From contig NC_059482.1 of NCBI RefSeq assembly GCF_018139145.2, forward strand, positions 9,725,294 through 9,789,293: DNA of 64,000 nucleotides, given 5' to 3'. The position numbers were made by a program, and so were the translations under genes. Within the stretch, counting starts at the first letter, position 1. Every line of letters starts with the position of its first letter. The DNA is from Gymnogyps californianus. Its lineage: Eukaryota; Chordata; Aves; Accipitriformes; Cathartidae. Below, one piece after another: positions 22,976 through 36,500 of this stretch. A model generated the notes under the pieces. It was not told the origin of the DNA. It made no database searches and was given only the letters and a program-made list of their open reading frames with translations.

Positions 22976-25900
22976 AGAAGAAAGAATAGTAATCTAAAAA
23001 AAGGCACTGTATTAACTAAAATTGATAGAGAAATGTTACATTGTTGAAGATGAGAATACAGAAAATGAAATGTATGAATTATTTAGGTAAATGAACAGTT
23101 ACTGAAAAGACACACAAAATGTCGATTAATTCTAGAAACATTTCTATTCTTTTAGCAATTTTATTTTTAGGCTACAGGATTGCTTTTAGTGTGACACAAA
23201 GACCGTTACTTGCTGCAAATAATACAAGATTGAATGAACAGTCCAAAATTGCAATACACCACTATGAAATACAAATTTTGAATTTGGCAGAGAAAACTTC
23301 CTCCACTTTTTTAGATTCCTCAGTCTCAAAGTTTTTTGTGTTTTTTCCTCTGTGTGTTGGTGTATGAGAGAGTGTGTGTGTGCGATATATATATAAATTC
23401 ATTGACTCATAATGACTAAACAGAACTCTTTACAACCTGTACACAATTAATAGGCACAGTCCAGACTAGAAAACATTGACCTGTATTTACAAGGCCATTA
23501 ACATACACCTCCGTCATTAGACAAAACCATTTATGACAAGGCCAAACAGAAAGTCTGTCCAAGTCTGTCAGGTGACACTATTTTAGAAAGAAGATAGCAA
23601 AAATCCTGTTGAGCTACTGCAGAGAAAAACCTCAGCAACTTCAAATGATTTCTACGGTGAGATTCAGGATATGCAGACATTTGATCTGATGTGAGGGTTA
23701 TAATCATGATTAAACAAAAAGTATACTGTTTGACAAGTGCTACTGTAGCAATTGTCCCATTTGATGCTATACTGTGTATTTACAAATTATGCAACAGGCT
23801 GTTTACTATGTATATATGCTTGGAAAAATGCCCAAGTCGTCAAGACCAAATGTTCTGCTTGTGTATATTTGTGTAACTTCATGAATCTCTATTTGAACAT
23901 ATCACTACAATCCATTTTTGTTTCCTCAGCAAATTAGCCTAAAATGTACAGGCTTCAAAGGATGTGGATGACTTGTTCGTTTCTTAGCGAGAGTGAACAA
24001 TATGCAGTCCCCTTGGCTGTAAAAATGAGTGATATAGCATATGTGCATGTGAAGCAGTTCTCTATGAAAGAGGCTCTTTGTTTTGTGATGATTAAATGAT
24101 TAATAGTCACAGAACTGTGACACAGATCACCAACAGTGATTCAGGACATGTTTTAAATCAGTAAGAAAGTTGTTCACACTTTTAGCACCATAGTGTAAAT
24201 CAGGGCTGTTTTTCAAAAGCTCTTTTCTAAGCTAGAGTGCAGAACGACCCCTGGGACTGGCTCAGCTCTTAAGAGTAGAACTGTACAATTTAAATCAATA
24301 CAGCTAGGGTTATAGTCTATTGGCAGATTTGCATACTATAACATAACAGAAATAACTGCAAGTTTCAGCATAAATTGTGCATAATTTCCTTTAATCCTGT
24401 AATAATCCCACAAACAAGTGATAAAACCTGTGCAACAAATGGATGGTGCTTTAAATATTAGTGTTTCTCTTAACTATTACTTTGATAGTGTACACTGTTT
24501 ATGAATTACTTCAAGACTCAAATTATTATTAATCTCCATTCGGACATTACCCAATAATTTCTTCTCCTCTGCTTAAAAATAAAGCCCACTTATAATTGCA
24601 ATGTGGAAATTGCAATAAAGAAAAGCACTGGCAAACAATGGTCCAAGAACAATTTTTCAGCAAGTTTTTAAATTTTGCTAACAAGTTTTCTGACGGGGTG
24701 AAAAGAGGCATCCTCAGTCAGTCACCCCACCAGGTTCTCAGTTCTACAATGCCAGCTTTAATTTTTCAAGGTTTCCAAATAATTTATGCAAGGCAAGATT
24801 TACAGTGATTTCACCTGGCAACCCATCTGTAGGCTGAATGACAAACCAGATTTGGCAAGTCTTGACTATGTGTGCTCTCCAGCCTTCAGTGGGGCATGTG
24901 CAGCACGAGATGCAGGGACAGAAGTGAATACTACTAGTGCAGGCTCCCAGATTGACAAGAAAGCAAGGAAGAGGCAGAGCTCTTGGTTTTACTCAGCATC
25001 CTTCTGCACCTAAATCTTGAAAGGGAAATACCAAAGAGTCCAGGATAACGTGAAACATGTAAAAAGCACTACTTTATCAGCAGCCTCATGTTCATTGTAG
25101 GAGATTTATCTGGTCTGTAGATTAGACGGCAGGTCTGGAAATCTATCTGCCAGTTTTCTGTGCAACACCAGAAAATAGCACAGTATGTAGTGACAGTTTG
25201 TGTTTTTACCCCAGCTACGGGGTTCCTGACTTTATGACTGAAATGTAGTTTTGCTTTTCTAGCCCCAGCTGCTAGCAGAGGCCAGTTATCTTCACATATA
25301 CCGCCACAGAACATGAGGGACTTCTCTCAGTATGAAAGAAGTCACAGAACAATTATCTCAGTCTCTGATTACATTAATAACCTACAAGTTGGCTTTGCTC
25401 TAAGGAGCATAACTCTTCTTTATTGCCTGTAGTTCAGAAAGCTCTTTGGATCTGGAGTAAGTGATTATGAAGTCAGACAACCAGGTTTCTGTCTGGCTCA
25501 GTTGTATAAAAGTTCCTAACTAGGCTGCTGGTTTTGAGTTATAGCTGGTTTACCCCCTCTCTTTATATCCTCGTGGCCAACTTTGTGAAGGTTGCTTTAT
25601 TAGTTTAAAGTATTCACTGGCTTGCAGATGGCAAAAGCACTTTTCTTGCAGTACCTTTTCACGTCCTCCTACTGAGATGTTTCTGAGCTAGGAAATACGA
25701 AACAAAGGACAAGTCCTGCTGTTGATTAAATAGCTGGAATTTAACTAGTAGGAAGTTTGCACATCTGTTTCTTTGTCTCCGTTTTTGCTGCTTGTACTAT
25801 TGCAGAGATTATGCACTGAGTCACATTGTAACTTCTAATATTAACAGCCTGATTTCCCACATTCGTTTTTTTTTCTCTAGAAGCATGAATTACAAAAGAT

Positions 25901-28561
25901 TTCTCCTTCCCCTTCACTTTTGAAAGCAATTAAAACCAAACTATTTAACAAATCACTAACTGTCAAGAAGTGTTCAAATTAGATCTTTTATTTTCATGGC
26001 CTTCTTGCTTTTGATTTGGAACACAACCAATTGGCTTTTGGATCTCTCCTCAAAAAGACACTTCTGCTAACACGTCAATGTATTGAAAACAGTAGAACAA
26101 AAACTTACAATGTTTTATGGTATGGCTTTAACAAGCAAGAAGAATTTCTAAAGATGTATTCTTACAGCAGGTATTGTTTGGATTTAATGCAAACGTCATG
26201 TTACTAGACTCTAAAAGATAGATGGAGGTTTACTAATATAATTCTTTCCTCATTATTCAAAATGAATGTTGATGCAGAGCAGAGGCAGGAAAGAAAAGAG
26301 AACGGAAGGGAAAAAAAATAATCACTCGCTCCGTATTTCTTAATAGTCTGGATAAGATGGATTTGTATGTTTTGGCTTTCAGTAGCAGAAATAGAATTGC
26401 TATATAAATGTCAGTTTGAGCGGAAAGATCCGACAACTCGCTCCCCACTTAATTCTGATTATTGCCAGACAGAGAACTGACTCCTTCCAAATACCGCTTT
26501 CAGAATAGTTTCATTGTAAACGGGGGAAAGGGGCTCACATTTCCAATGGAAATGCTGTTATCTTGCAACAGCTGTTCATAGTTAACTACAGCCATACTTA
26601 AAGCCTTTAAAGTCTGCTTCTTGTTTAGTCTTGTATGTATGGGAAAGGCTTTTTGGGAGATTAACCCATTGTCATCTGTTAGGACAGCACTAGGCAATTG
26701 ATTCAAGAGCTGAAACAGGCTTCATATTTGACATGGCACAGTGCTCTAACCAAACCTTGTGAATAAAACCTCTTGCGTTCTGTTTGCCTTACTCAGCAGT
26801 TAAAACTAATGAAAGGTTGAAATTTCCAGAGCTAAGTCAGCAGAAGCCTATCCAAAACCATTTACACAACCCTAAAAAATATACTGTGTAGAGTATTTTG
26901 ATACCAAAACACAGGAGCTAGAGGAAGAAAAAAAGAAATAAGTGAGTTCTTTTGGGTCATTTTCCCTTCCCCCCCCGCCCCCCCAGTAAAATAAAAGGCT
27001 GCCTTTTCAGGTTTTCATTCCTTTTGATTTCAAACTATTCCTTGCAGACAAATAACAATAGTTGTTTAGGATTCTTTCAGAATAACAGAAGATTTTTTCC
27101 CAGCAGTGCTTCTCTCCTGTTGTTTCTTACAAATCTCAACAGAGAATAGTATCACTAGTCAAACTACTCCATGCCATTTGGCAGAATTGTAAGAATGCAC
27201 AGAAGGAGGTGGCGAAGGCTTACTGTAATTAAAATGTGCTGCTACTAATGGGACACAAAAGGGAACTGGGAAAGAAGAAATGGTTACGTGCACGCTGCTG
27301 TATCTGCAAGGAAGCTATAGTTTAACTGACAGTATGAACACTTCAATACCACCTAATTGATGCTAACAAGTCATCTGTTTTTCAGCAGGGCTGAGCACAG
27401 TTAAGACATGGGGTTTTTAGGTGACCCTAATTCAAGGTTAGAAGACCCAGTATTCCTTATAGCATTTCAAATAAATGCAAGTTGCTCTGTGAAGTGTTCA
27501 GCATGTCTAACTTCACCCTCTAGCAGCTTATGGCAACTTTCAGGAAGACACATGACACTTGATGACTGCTTCCAGCATAACCTCTACAACTATATACAGA
27601 TGGGAAGGAACAAGAGGTTTAGCATGATTTAGTTGTTCCTGTGCCATCTCTTTCCATATTCATAAATTATACTTTTCAAATTATGTATTTTTATCAAGGA
27701 CACTTTGTGCGGCATAATATGCCTAAGAATTTAGGCACATTCCTGTTACTGTAATAATTTACAAATTATTTTGAGCATGCAGTTGAAAACAAACAGCAAG
27801 TTACATTTGTTAAGCTTGCAGACTCTTGATATGACAACTAAGGAAAACTGATTAAGTCTAGCAGGTTTTATTTTGGGTTTTTGGGTTTTTTTTTTAACTC
27901 TTTAATTACAGTATTCAACTGATTTTTAACATTCTTCAGTACTCCCTCCCATCTTCTCCACTACAGCTGTCAGGCAAAGTGGCACAGATCTTTTTTATTA
28001 GATTAGACCATGTTATTAGGTTATACTACTGTTGCTCTACTCTCCAGAAGAGCATTGTAATACAGTTAGCTAGGTTTAGTAGCCAATGCTGCCATTGTTT
28101 TTAGGTTCAAGACTATCTTCGGCCATTTTGCATTGCTTATTCTTCCTGAGAATTATTTAATGGGTCAGCAAATTGCTCTGAATACCTACAAGTCCTCTCT
28201 TTACTGTTTCAAAGTTTTCTTTTACAGCCTAGGATTTGCCAAGAATAAAATTCTTGGATTATAAGATTTTTAGAACTGGCTAAGCTGCAATCAGACTGGC
28301 TGCATATACCCATCACACCACGGTGGTGAGAACACAGAGGATGTTAGATTCCATATAGTAGACTGCTGAGCTGACGCGAACCGTAGCATCCCAGCCATCT
28401 GCTCAACAAGTATGTTAGAATTATTTTGGCAACACAAAATATAAGTGGGGTACGTATGCCTCAAAGAGCGTAATGCAAAAGTGCTGAACTCTTTCGCTTT
28501 CCAGCATCTGCAATTGTAGCCGAGCCCATTTTAAGCTCAACCCCAAAATTTTAAAATGACC
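22976..28561. other. Noncoding DNA with short low-complexity pieces
   Basis: About 5.6 kb without a recognised gene or transposon. A (GT)n then (AT)n dinucleotide stretch lies at 23,371-23,395, a C-rich run interrupted by a G near 26,970-26,987, and a T/G-rich tract at about 27,871-27,897. An isolated TGTAAATCAGG fragment near 24,194 may belong to the palindromic repeat family seen at 18,937. Open frames are all below 85 codons. Confidence 0.6.
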
Positions 28562-28620
28562 TTTTTTTTTTTTACTACTTACCAGTTAAACAATGGAAAT
28601 TCGGGGGGGGGGGGGGGGGG
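28562..28620. repeat. T12 tract and G18 homopolymer
   Basis: Twelve T at 28,562-28,573 are followed 30 bases later by eighteen consecutive G at 28,603-28,620. G18 is long enough to form an intramolecular G-quadruplex. The count is vulnerable to sequencing and assembly error. Confidence 0.95.
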
Positions 28621-29549
28621 CACCGTGTGAAACCCCAAACAACACACGTGCACAGTTGAGTACACCTCTAGACAGGAAGAGAAATTCACATTTCTACTGG
28701 GAGTTGAAACAATACCCCAAAAAACTGGCCTCAGGTTTCCAGTGCAGGTTATCATTAACGCACTGGTCTACACAGAGAAATGCGTATTAACACATACAGG
28801 CATGTTTTGTGTTCACAAAGGATTTTTGAGTTTATACCTCATCATTAAAACATGACAAAAACAGCATCTCTATTTAAAGAAAGTAGCAATCTCTTCAGCC
28901 TAAAACACAGCTACGACAACAGAAAAACTACCTAGGGCAGTCACAGAGCTATGAGCTATAACCTATCAAACAGGCCTTCCTTTCTTCTGTTGCCTTGTTC
29001 TTGGGTTGCCCCAATTCAAGGGGTTGATTTTTGTTCTGCTGTCTTCTTGATTTGGTATCAACTGAAATTCTTCTATATAAACAAATCAAGGGCTGTCTTC
29101 AAATACTGCAAAACTGAAGAAAGTGATTTCTGATCCAACAATCAATACCAACTAACACTTACACAACTAAGTCTAGAGAACACCACAAATAAGCCAAGAT
29201 TATGCTGGAACATGGACTTTCAAAGCTATGGGTAAAAGCCACAGCAGATTTTTCTGTAAAATAATGATTTAATTAGAGAGAGATGAGCTTTTTCTGAGTA
29301 CAATGAGAAAGATTTGAAGAATTGGTCTTCAGCATGACAAAGAGCTGAAATACATCATATACCCAGAGTACAAGCAATTGTTCCCAGAAATTTCTTTCTA
29401 GAAGATAATACTAAGGCTACAAGAAAGCGGTTTTCCTTTGGTTTTAGTTTGAGTAGTCAGACTGATGTCAGGCTGCCCAGATGGCAGGCTCAACTACCAA
29501 TTTATTTTCGCCGGGTTTCATACACTAAGAACACATACAATCAATTAAT
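28621..29549. other. Noncoding DNA
   Basis: Nothing recognised. Short open frames only (60-65 codons). Confidence 0.6.
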
Positions 29550-29625
29550 TGCAGGTCTGAATGTCCTGTGAAGTCAATGGAAAGGTATCTGCTGACTTCA
29601 CTTAGTTTTAGAACTGATCCTTCAA
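29550..29625. repeat. Relic of a TGAAGTCAATGG-type amniote repeat
   Basis: TGAAGTCAATGG at 29,569-29,580 is followed by TGACTTCA at 29,593-29,600 and ACTGATCC at 29,613-29,620. The order of an inverted GAAGTCAATGG/TGACTTCA pair then TGATCC matches a palindromic dispersed repeat I recall from reptile and bird genomes. It is decayed and its ends are uncertain. Confidence 0.4.
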
Positions 29626-31804
29626 TTCCATTGGTGTTGCATAATGAATGTTTTTTACGAGGCAGGACATATTTGTAGTTTATAAATGCTGCTCTTCTCA
29701 AAACTACATAATTTGTAACATTTACATAGGAAAAAACCAATGAGCTAGATAAATCACTGCAACATTCACAGAAGAACAAGATAGATGTCACGAAATGTTC
29801 CCCTTACCTTGATGTTATAACAATTAATGTTTCATTTCAAACATGACATTCATTCTTAGAAAACATTTTGCACTGTGGTTAATGAAATTAGACTCCAACT
29901 TTTTGCACTGTAAATATACCAAATGAGCACACTCTGTTTAATTTCACATACACAAATCGGTTCAACCCAGCTTCTTCAACCTTTATAGAATGGCTACACA
30001 TATTAGAAAAAAGTTGCTGCATTCAGAAGAATCTCATGACAACCTCCACAGACAGCACGAGTTATACACTATCATCTAAAGAACTATTCTTTACAATCCT
30101 GGAAGACAAAAGTTTACAGGCAGCTTGAAATGAAAATTGGGAAGTGTGCCTGAGCCTCTTCCTTCAGAGTGAAATTCTTTCACTATGAAGCCAGCATACA
30201 GGAGCAGAGGATCAGAGCTATTAACTAGGTGACAAAAACCTTAAGATTGTTTTTGTCTATTTAAGTAACCTAAATCACTTATTTGCTTGGAGTTACATGA
30301 TGAAAGGCCACTTTTTTTTTTTCCCACTGTTACATTAGTGAAAATCCAAGGCAGCTCTACTGACATTAACAGAGTTAAACCACGTTTATACTAACATATA
30401 TGTAAGAAGAAAAATAGCTCGAAGCATTTGCTGATTAACTGCCTTACTATTCACTCATCTTTGTTGTTTCTCTTTAATCACACAGTGATGTGGGTTGGAA
30501 AAATGTAGGTTGCATCATTCTCTACCACACACAAAGAAGTTGGAGAGTCTGAAACATTTTTAAGACACACAAAAGATTTTTGCAAAGTTTAAAGCAGATG
30601 GCATTTGAAGCCAGGATGACAGAGTACATCATTTAGAAATAATGCATTAATTAGTAATTACACTGGGCCTTGGATATTGGTAAAAACTTATGGTAACACA
30701 AGACAAATCACAATCTTCCCTTCTTTCCATACAAGGAGTTAGGTGTATTACCCTCAAACCTTTGAAGACACATTTTGCACTAAATTTCAAGGGGAAAAAA
30801 GAAAAAAAAGAAAAAAAAAAAGCTATCAGAGCTACAGATGGCAACAAAAGCAACAGTGCAAAGGATCCCACAGTGCTTAACTGTTAAATGTTTTGAGTGT
30901 TCTAAGGTAGTCTAACGCACAGAGACGAAGGGAGAACATTTGAGATAGATCAGAGGAGGAAAAGGTGATTACCAGTATGTTTTCTGCTCCAAGCTGGGCA
31001 TTTGGCATCCCACTGAGATAGCTGTCATTCTCTTGCATACGTACAATTACAGGAAATCCATTCACTACACTACAGTTTTATGCTGGACACAAAGCCCTGG
31101 CCCGCTGGAGTTAAATGGGTCTTGCTATGGATATCATTTGACCCAGAATGTTCAGTTTTAGGGACCTGATATTTTGATCAGTATTTTAAGAACTTAAGTC
31201 AACTCCTCACATGTAGTTCTGTTCCTTCACAGTGTAGGTAGGCATATGTTTTACAGGTGATCAATAACTGCCTTGCTACCCACTTTTCTGCTGGAGCCTT
31301 CTAGCTCTATTTGCTGAATACAAGGATTTTGCTTGCCGTTTGATGTTTCTGTAGGTATAAGCAAAGACGGGACTGCTGTTCCAACTTCAACATCTGCATC
31401 ATCCTTTGACCAGTGTTTTCAAGCCAATGACTGTTCTGCTATTCCACAAGCACTTAGTATATACACTGCAGCAGAGCATCTGTACACCATCACTCCAGTT
31501 CGAAGCTACCTAGTCTACTTTCAGCCTTTATTAAAAATCTGTGTGGGAATAGTGACAATTACTAGGTAACAAGAACAGAGAAGGCCTTGCAAACATCCCA
31601 GTGCCAGAGACAGAAAGGCTGATTCAGGTCTAAAAGAAAACAGGGAACAGTTACTATTCACATGCAACTGTGAATTAAGATGATTACAGTAAATATATGA
31701 TTTGCAGGTAAGCATAATCAACAGCAGGGACATAATGACTGAGGTTTGCGTGATCATACCACTATGCAGAGTCAAAAATGGTATTTGTAAAGAAAAGGAA
31801 ACAC
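29626..31804. other. Noncoding DNA
   Basis: About 2.2 kb with no gene recognised. An A-rich run with G interruptions lies at about 30,794-30,821. The segment 31,100-31,150 has a vague resemblance to the GAAGTCAATGG repeat type but is too decayed to call. Confidence 0.55.
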
Positions 31805-32365
31805 TCATGATAGAATAGAATATTTCAGTTGGAAGGGACCTACAACGATCATCTAGTCCAACTGCCTGATCACTTCAGGGCTGACCAAAAGTTAAAGCAT
31901 GTTATTAAGGGCATTGTCCAAACGCCTCTTAAGCGCTGACAGGCTTGGGGCACTGACCACCTCTCTAGGAAGCCTGTTCCAGTGTTTGACCACCTTCTCA
32001 GTAAAGAAATGCTTCCTAATGTCAAGTCTGAACCTCCCCTGATGCAGCTTTGAACCATTCCCATGTGTCCTATCACTGGATACCAGGGAAAAGAGATCAG
32101 CACCTCCCTCTCTGCTTTCTCTCTTCTGGAAGCTGTAGAGAGCAATGAGGTGACCCCTCAGCCTCCTTGTCTCCAAACTAGACAAGCCCGAAGTCCTTAG
32201 TCGCTCCTCACAGGACATGCCTTCCAGCCCTTTCACCAGCTTTGTTGCGCTCCTCTGGATGCATTCAAGTACCTGAACATCCTTCTTAAATTGTTGGGCC
32301 CAGAACTGCACACAGTACTCAAGGTGAGGCCACACCAACACTGAATACAGCAGGATAATCATGAT
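31805..32365 (-). mobile_element. CR1 LINE, 5'-truncated, avian type
   Basis: Read on the minus strand, this is the 3' end of a chicken-repeat-1 retrotransposon: the last 156 codons or so of ORF2, a short 3' UTR containing the family-typical segment that reads on the plus strand as GGAAGGGACC (31,832-31,841) then ATCATCTAGTCCAACTG, and a 3' terminus of ATTCT/CTATT-type units. CR1 has no poly(A) tail and is usually 5'-truncated, as here. TCATGAT occurs at both edges (31,805-31,811 and 32,359-32,365) and may be a target-site duplication, although the right copy could still be CR1 sequence. The intact frame indicates modest age compared with the LINE at 6.2 kb. Confidence 0.95.
31892..32362 (-). 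pseudogene. CR1 ORF2 C-terminal fragment (reverse transcriptase tail)
   Basis: A 156-codon open frame inside the CR1 copy. Landmarks: [10 protein letters not shown] at residues 12-21, [15 protein letters not shown] at 62-76, SDRTHGNG at 96-103, [14 protein letters not shown] at 109-122, [10 protein letters not shown] at 127-136, then a stop shortly after LDNALNNML. These belong to the region downstream of the catalytic RT core in CR1 ORF2. The apurinic endonuclease and the RT catalytic residues are absent, so no enzyme can be made. The first Met is simply the first in the surviving frame, not a native start. There is no promoter of its own. Confidence 0.95.
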
Positions 32366-33465
32366 CTCATAATACTTTCAAAAGAGAAAGTGTTCTTTCA
32401 GTTGCAATGGATGGTTATTAAAGCATTATTTTCATGGCCAGTTTCATCATTTGTCTCATACTTCTGTGTGTGAAAGAACTGCATATTCTATTACAAACAG
32501 TGGGAAAGATCGATAGAATTTGAAAAATCCTAAAAGCTTCACTTTGTATATTACTTCTGTACAAGAATTTTAGCGAGATTTATCTGAGTTTTTGACAAGA
32601 TTATCAAACTCTTTTAGCCTGCTTTCATCTCTATATAGCCACCTCTATTCACAGGTAATCTGAGAAATTTATTGATTGAACTCTTTCACAATACTCAGAT
32701 AAAAGTTGCTATAACAAGGGAAATATTTTGAACAAAAAAGCAACTGTACTTAATAAACAACCGTACTGAAGCCTAGCAGTCACCTTCTTAAGATGAAAGT
32801 GCCATGCATGATAACAACAGCCTCAAACCTATTTCAGTTCACATGTGCTCCCTCCACCATAAACCACTGACATTTATCATCAGCTGAATTTAAACCACCC
32901 TTGTTATCAAAAAGTCATAATGTCTTAGGAAGGCTTTCTTTGCTGCTCATTGTTTTTGCCCACACATACTCCATAGTTCTAACATTTGTGTAACCACAGC
33001 ATCTTTCAAGCAGGCCGATGCCTAGTTTGCACAAACTCTGTCCCATTGCTGGGTGTGCTGCCTTTCCAATTACGCTGACTGAACAATAAGCCATTTTTTT
33101 CCTTTACCAACTCAGACTTCTAATAGAATTCATTTAAATTACTGTATAAAATGTAATCGGATTGGTAATAGGTCACTTACAGAAATATGATTTTGCTTTC
33201 AGGATCTCTTTCCATTATGCTAATTCCAAACCTAAGGTCCATGAACATTATTAGACCACACTTTTTATTTCTGTAATGATGTGCAGTAGGGCGTTAAAGA
33301 AAGTGTCAGTTAATACTATGAATGTGGTGAAGTTACAAAACTCAAAAAGCACTTTTAATAATGTTATAATGATCAAAATGCTGGTCATGACTGTAGACTA
33401 CAAGCAGTTATTAGAGCAGCATCAAGCCAGTCACCAAAGCTTTACTTTTTTCATCTCTGCCCCTG
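32366..33465. other. Noncoding DNA
   Basis: About 1.1 kb 5' of the CR1 copy (in CR1 orientation) with no recognised gene or repeat, and no further CR1 sequence visible beyond the truncation point. Confidence 0.6.
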
Positions 33466-33572
33466 TGTTTTTTTGGTTTGGTTTTGTGGGGGGTTGGGGT
33501 GTTTTTTTGGTTTTGGGGTTTTTTTGTGGTTTTTTTTTGTTTTTTGTTGTTTTTTTTTTTTTTTTTTTTTTT
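33466..33572. repeat. T/G-rich low-complexity tract
   Basis: About 107 bases made almost wholly of T and G: GTTTTTTT/GGTTTT/GGGG blocks that end in a T-run of over 20. It has G-runs of six and four, but spacing is too wide for a textbook G-quadruplex. The 100-codon frame at 33,276-33,578 ends in its F/V/G-coding product and is an artefact. Confidence 0.95.
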
Positions 33573-36500
33573 AAATGAACCTGAACTTTCTTGCTAAGCT
33601 TGCATTATGTAAAGAAATTGAGTTTAGTTATACTCTGGGCCTTTAAATAAGTAACATTCAAATTACTAAAAAAAGGCTTAGAGATAACATTCCCACAAAA
33701 AAAAAAAAAAAATCTGTTTTTTAAATTCTCTGACAGAAACTTAGCCCATTTCTTCTTAAAATAAAACATTTGCTTAAGCTTCCATTCTATATCAGACAGT
33801 GACATAAGAGAATTCTGCAAGAATACAGTTTCTCTCTCATCCAGGGCTACTTTCAGGATTAGAGGCCTAAATTAGCAACTAAAATATCAGAGTTACCATT
33901 GTTCAGTCAATTACGTTTATATGATAGTTACTAATCTAAAGCAAAAATATACACTAGGGAAACAGCTTCAATAGAGGAATGTCCACTAATGCTTCTAGCT
34001 TCATTGAATCATCAAAAACTAGGACAGACAGGCTGATGTAAGAAATGTGTCTCCACATAAAAAGTGCCTGTTTTCCTCATTCGACACAGATTTGTGTAAT
34101 CTTGAAAAATGTGAAAATAACCTAATGAATTGTGATGTATTCTTCTGGGATTTAACTATTCAGAAATAGTAAAATATCAATTAATATTTTCAGGGCTGAT
34201 TGTGTGTGCTGGCCCTTTGTTCTCCTCTATTGGCCTAAAGCAATCCAAAGGCAAGAAGAATTTCCCAAGTTAGGAAGAGGGATGGAGCACATTAATAAGG
34301 CCAAGATTAGAAAGATTAGAGTAGGAAGACAATATTGCACAGAGCGCTTGCAAAAAAAAAAAACCCACACCAAATATCACCATTATTTGTTGAACAGAAC
34401 AATGTACTGCTTAGATTGGGTTACAGAATTCTGATTTGTTCCTTGTGACGGTGAATTGTAAAGGGGTACATAAAAATATTCTCTTAAAAGGAATCAAGAA
34501 AGGGAATGATACAGATCAGTCTGTGGCATCTCAAGAATTTATCTTGGATACAAAAATATTTTTAAATAGAGTGGCACCAGCTATATCCCAATGTGACATG
34601 AGGTGAGAAAAAAGAAGAAAAAAGTCAACTTGACTTCCAGTTTGACTGCAACATTTTCTAAACTAAATGGAGTGATGGGATAAAGCCCTTGGTTAAGTTC
34701 AGATTTCAGAGTAAGGATTCTTAGTACATCTTATGAAGGAGCTCATCTCCCAGAAGAGAGATCTACCTCAAAAACTTAATAGCTGCCTACTGTATCTTCT
34801 CAGAGAGTTCTCCAGCATGGAGGTCTTAAGAACATACCCTCCCTTTCAGATGCACGATTCACCAACATAATGAAACACTCAGCACTCTTACGGTCTTTGA
34901 CCATTTAGTGAGCTGAATGTTTGGAAAACTGCTGTTCAGGATACACTCCTATGACTAAAACAGCCCACGCATACAACATACAAGTGATCATCCTGACCAA
35001 GAACCGTATTCTGACTTTAGTGCATCAGAAATACAGGAGAAATAATGTATGTCACTGTCACCTCCTATATTCCTACCAGCCAGAGCTAATCCTGCCTGTT
35101 TTTCTGACTCCAAACTGAGAAAGCACTAAACAAAGGGGGTTAAAAGACCTAAACAAATATGTTAAAAAAAAAAAAGCAACATAGGGAACTATAGGCTCAT
35201 CAGTGCTATATATCTAAAACTGATATACTGTGTTGTATTCTGAACATTGACAGAATCATAAAAACTAACTTTAATGAATGACTATGCAACTACTGCGAAA
35301 GACCATACCCCACGCACTGCAAATCGCTCATTCTTGCTGGAAGAGAACATTACGCTTTCATACTAAGCCCAAAGAGGTGGGTGTAAGGAGCATTACAGCC
35401 TAATCCCAGCAGCACACTCTCCCCTGAAACCCATGGTCTTATCTGGCACCTGCCTTCCCTTTGAGATAATTCTACTTTACTCATCTGATTTTGATAGAGT
35501 AAATGAATGCTTCAATCTTTTGGAAAAAATCACAGTATATACAAGTATGTTTTGGCCTGGCTTCTGCATCTTTTCAGGGATGCTTTCCCTATCACATCTG
35601 AAGAGACCAGCACTTCTAGGCAGGGCATTAAAACTACTTTTCCCTGCCCTGTGATATCATGATGTCTAATAAAGACTCATCCAGGAATGAATCTGCTAAA
35701 CATATAATCAAGGTACTCTGGTACAATAAAATCCCAGAGGACATATATACTATCCAGACTATTAAAAACTGATTTTGCTTGGCCTCCCTTCCTAACTGCT
35801 AAGGCATTCATACAATAAGCTCTTCCTTGCCAATAACACTGAAAACCAATTATGAACGCAACCACTGAAGTTGTTTCTCCCTGATATTTTGCAATTATTT
35901 TTTTTTTCACCACCCCACAAATTTACAGTTGTCCTTGTAAAGATAAAGTGGCAGAGTGAATAGCCAAGACCATTGTTTTTGTTTGAGAAAATAAAAATCA
36001 CTAAACTCCAAATATGTAATTAAAGAATAAGCGACATTACAAAGCTTCAATAAAGATGTAGAGAGACAGGTGAGAAAGGGAAGCTTCAGGTTAGAAACCT
36101 ATAGAGTCAACAGCAATCTATCATGCCAATACATACTTTAATCTTCTCTATCCATTCTCCTAGAAATAAGTCTTCAGATTTTGCTTACACAGAAACTTTT
36201 TGTCCTGAAAACTCTGGAAGCTCTCAACTAATTAGCATTTATGTAAGCCTGTCTTGTTTCTGTAAACGATTTACAAGATGTGCTCTGATTGTTCTTTAGT
36301 ACCTGACGTATTACTTTCTACCCAACCATATTTAATGCATTTAAATAAAGACATGAAATTATATCACAAGGAATATGACTCAGCTATCAACTTTGTCACG
36401 CACTATAACACTGAAGTTTTTGCTCCATTCTGCATTGGTTAATTATAAGTGTTTTTTCTAATGGATGCATTTTTGAGACTAATGAACAGAAAAGATTCAT

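Noticed and set aside
28316..28332. CACCACGGTGGTG inverted repeat
   Set aside because: Only 5-bp arms around a 3-base centre; expected by chance.
33276..33578. 100-codon plus-strand open frame with a very hydrophobic end
   Set aside because: The hydrophobic end is translated T/G low-complexity sequence, not a membrane segment of a real protein.
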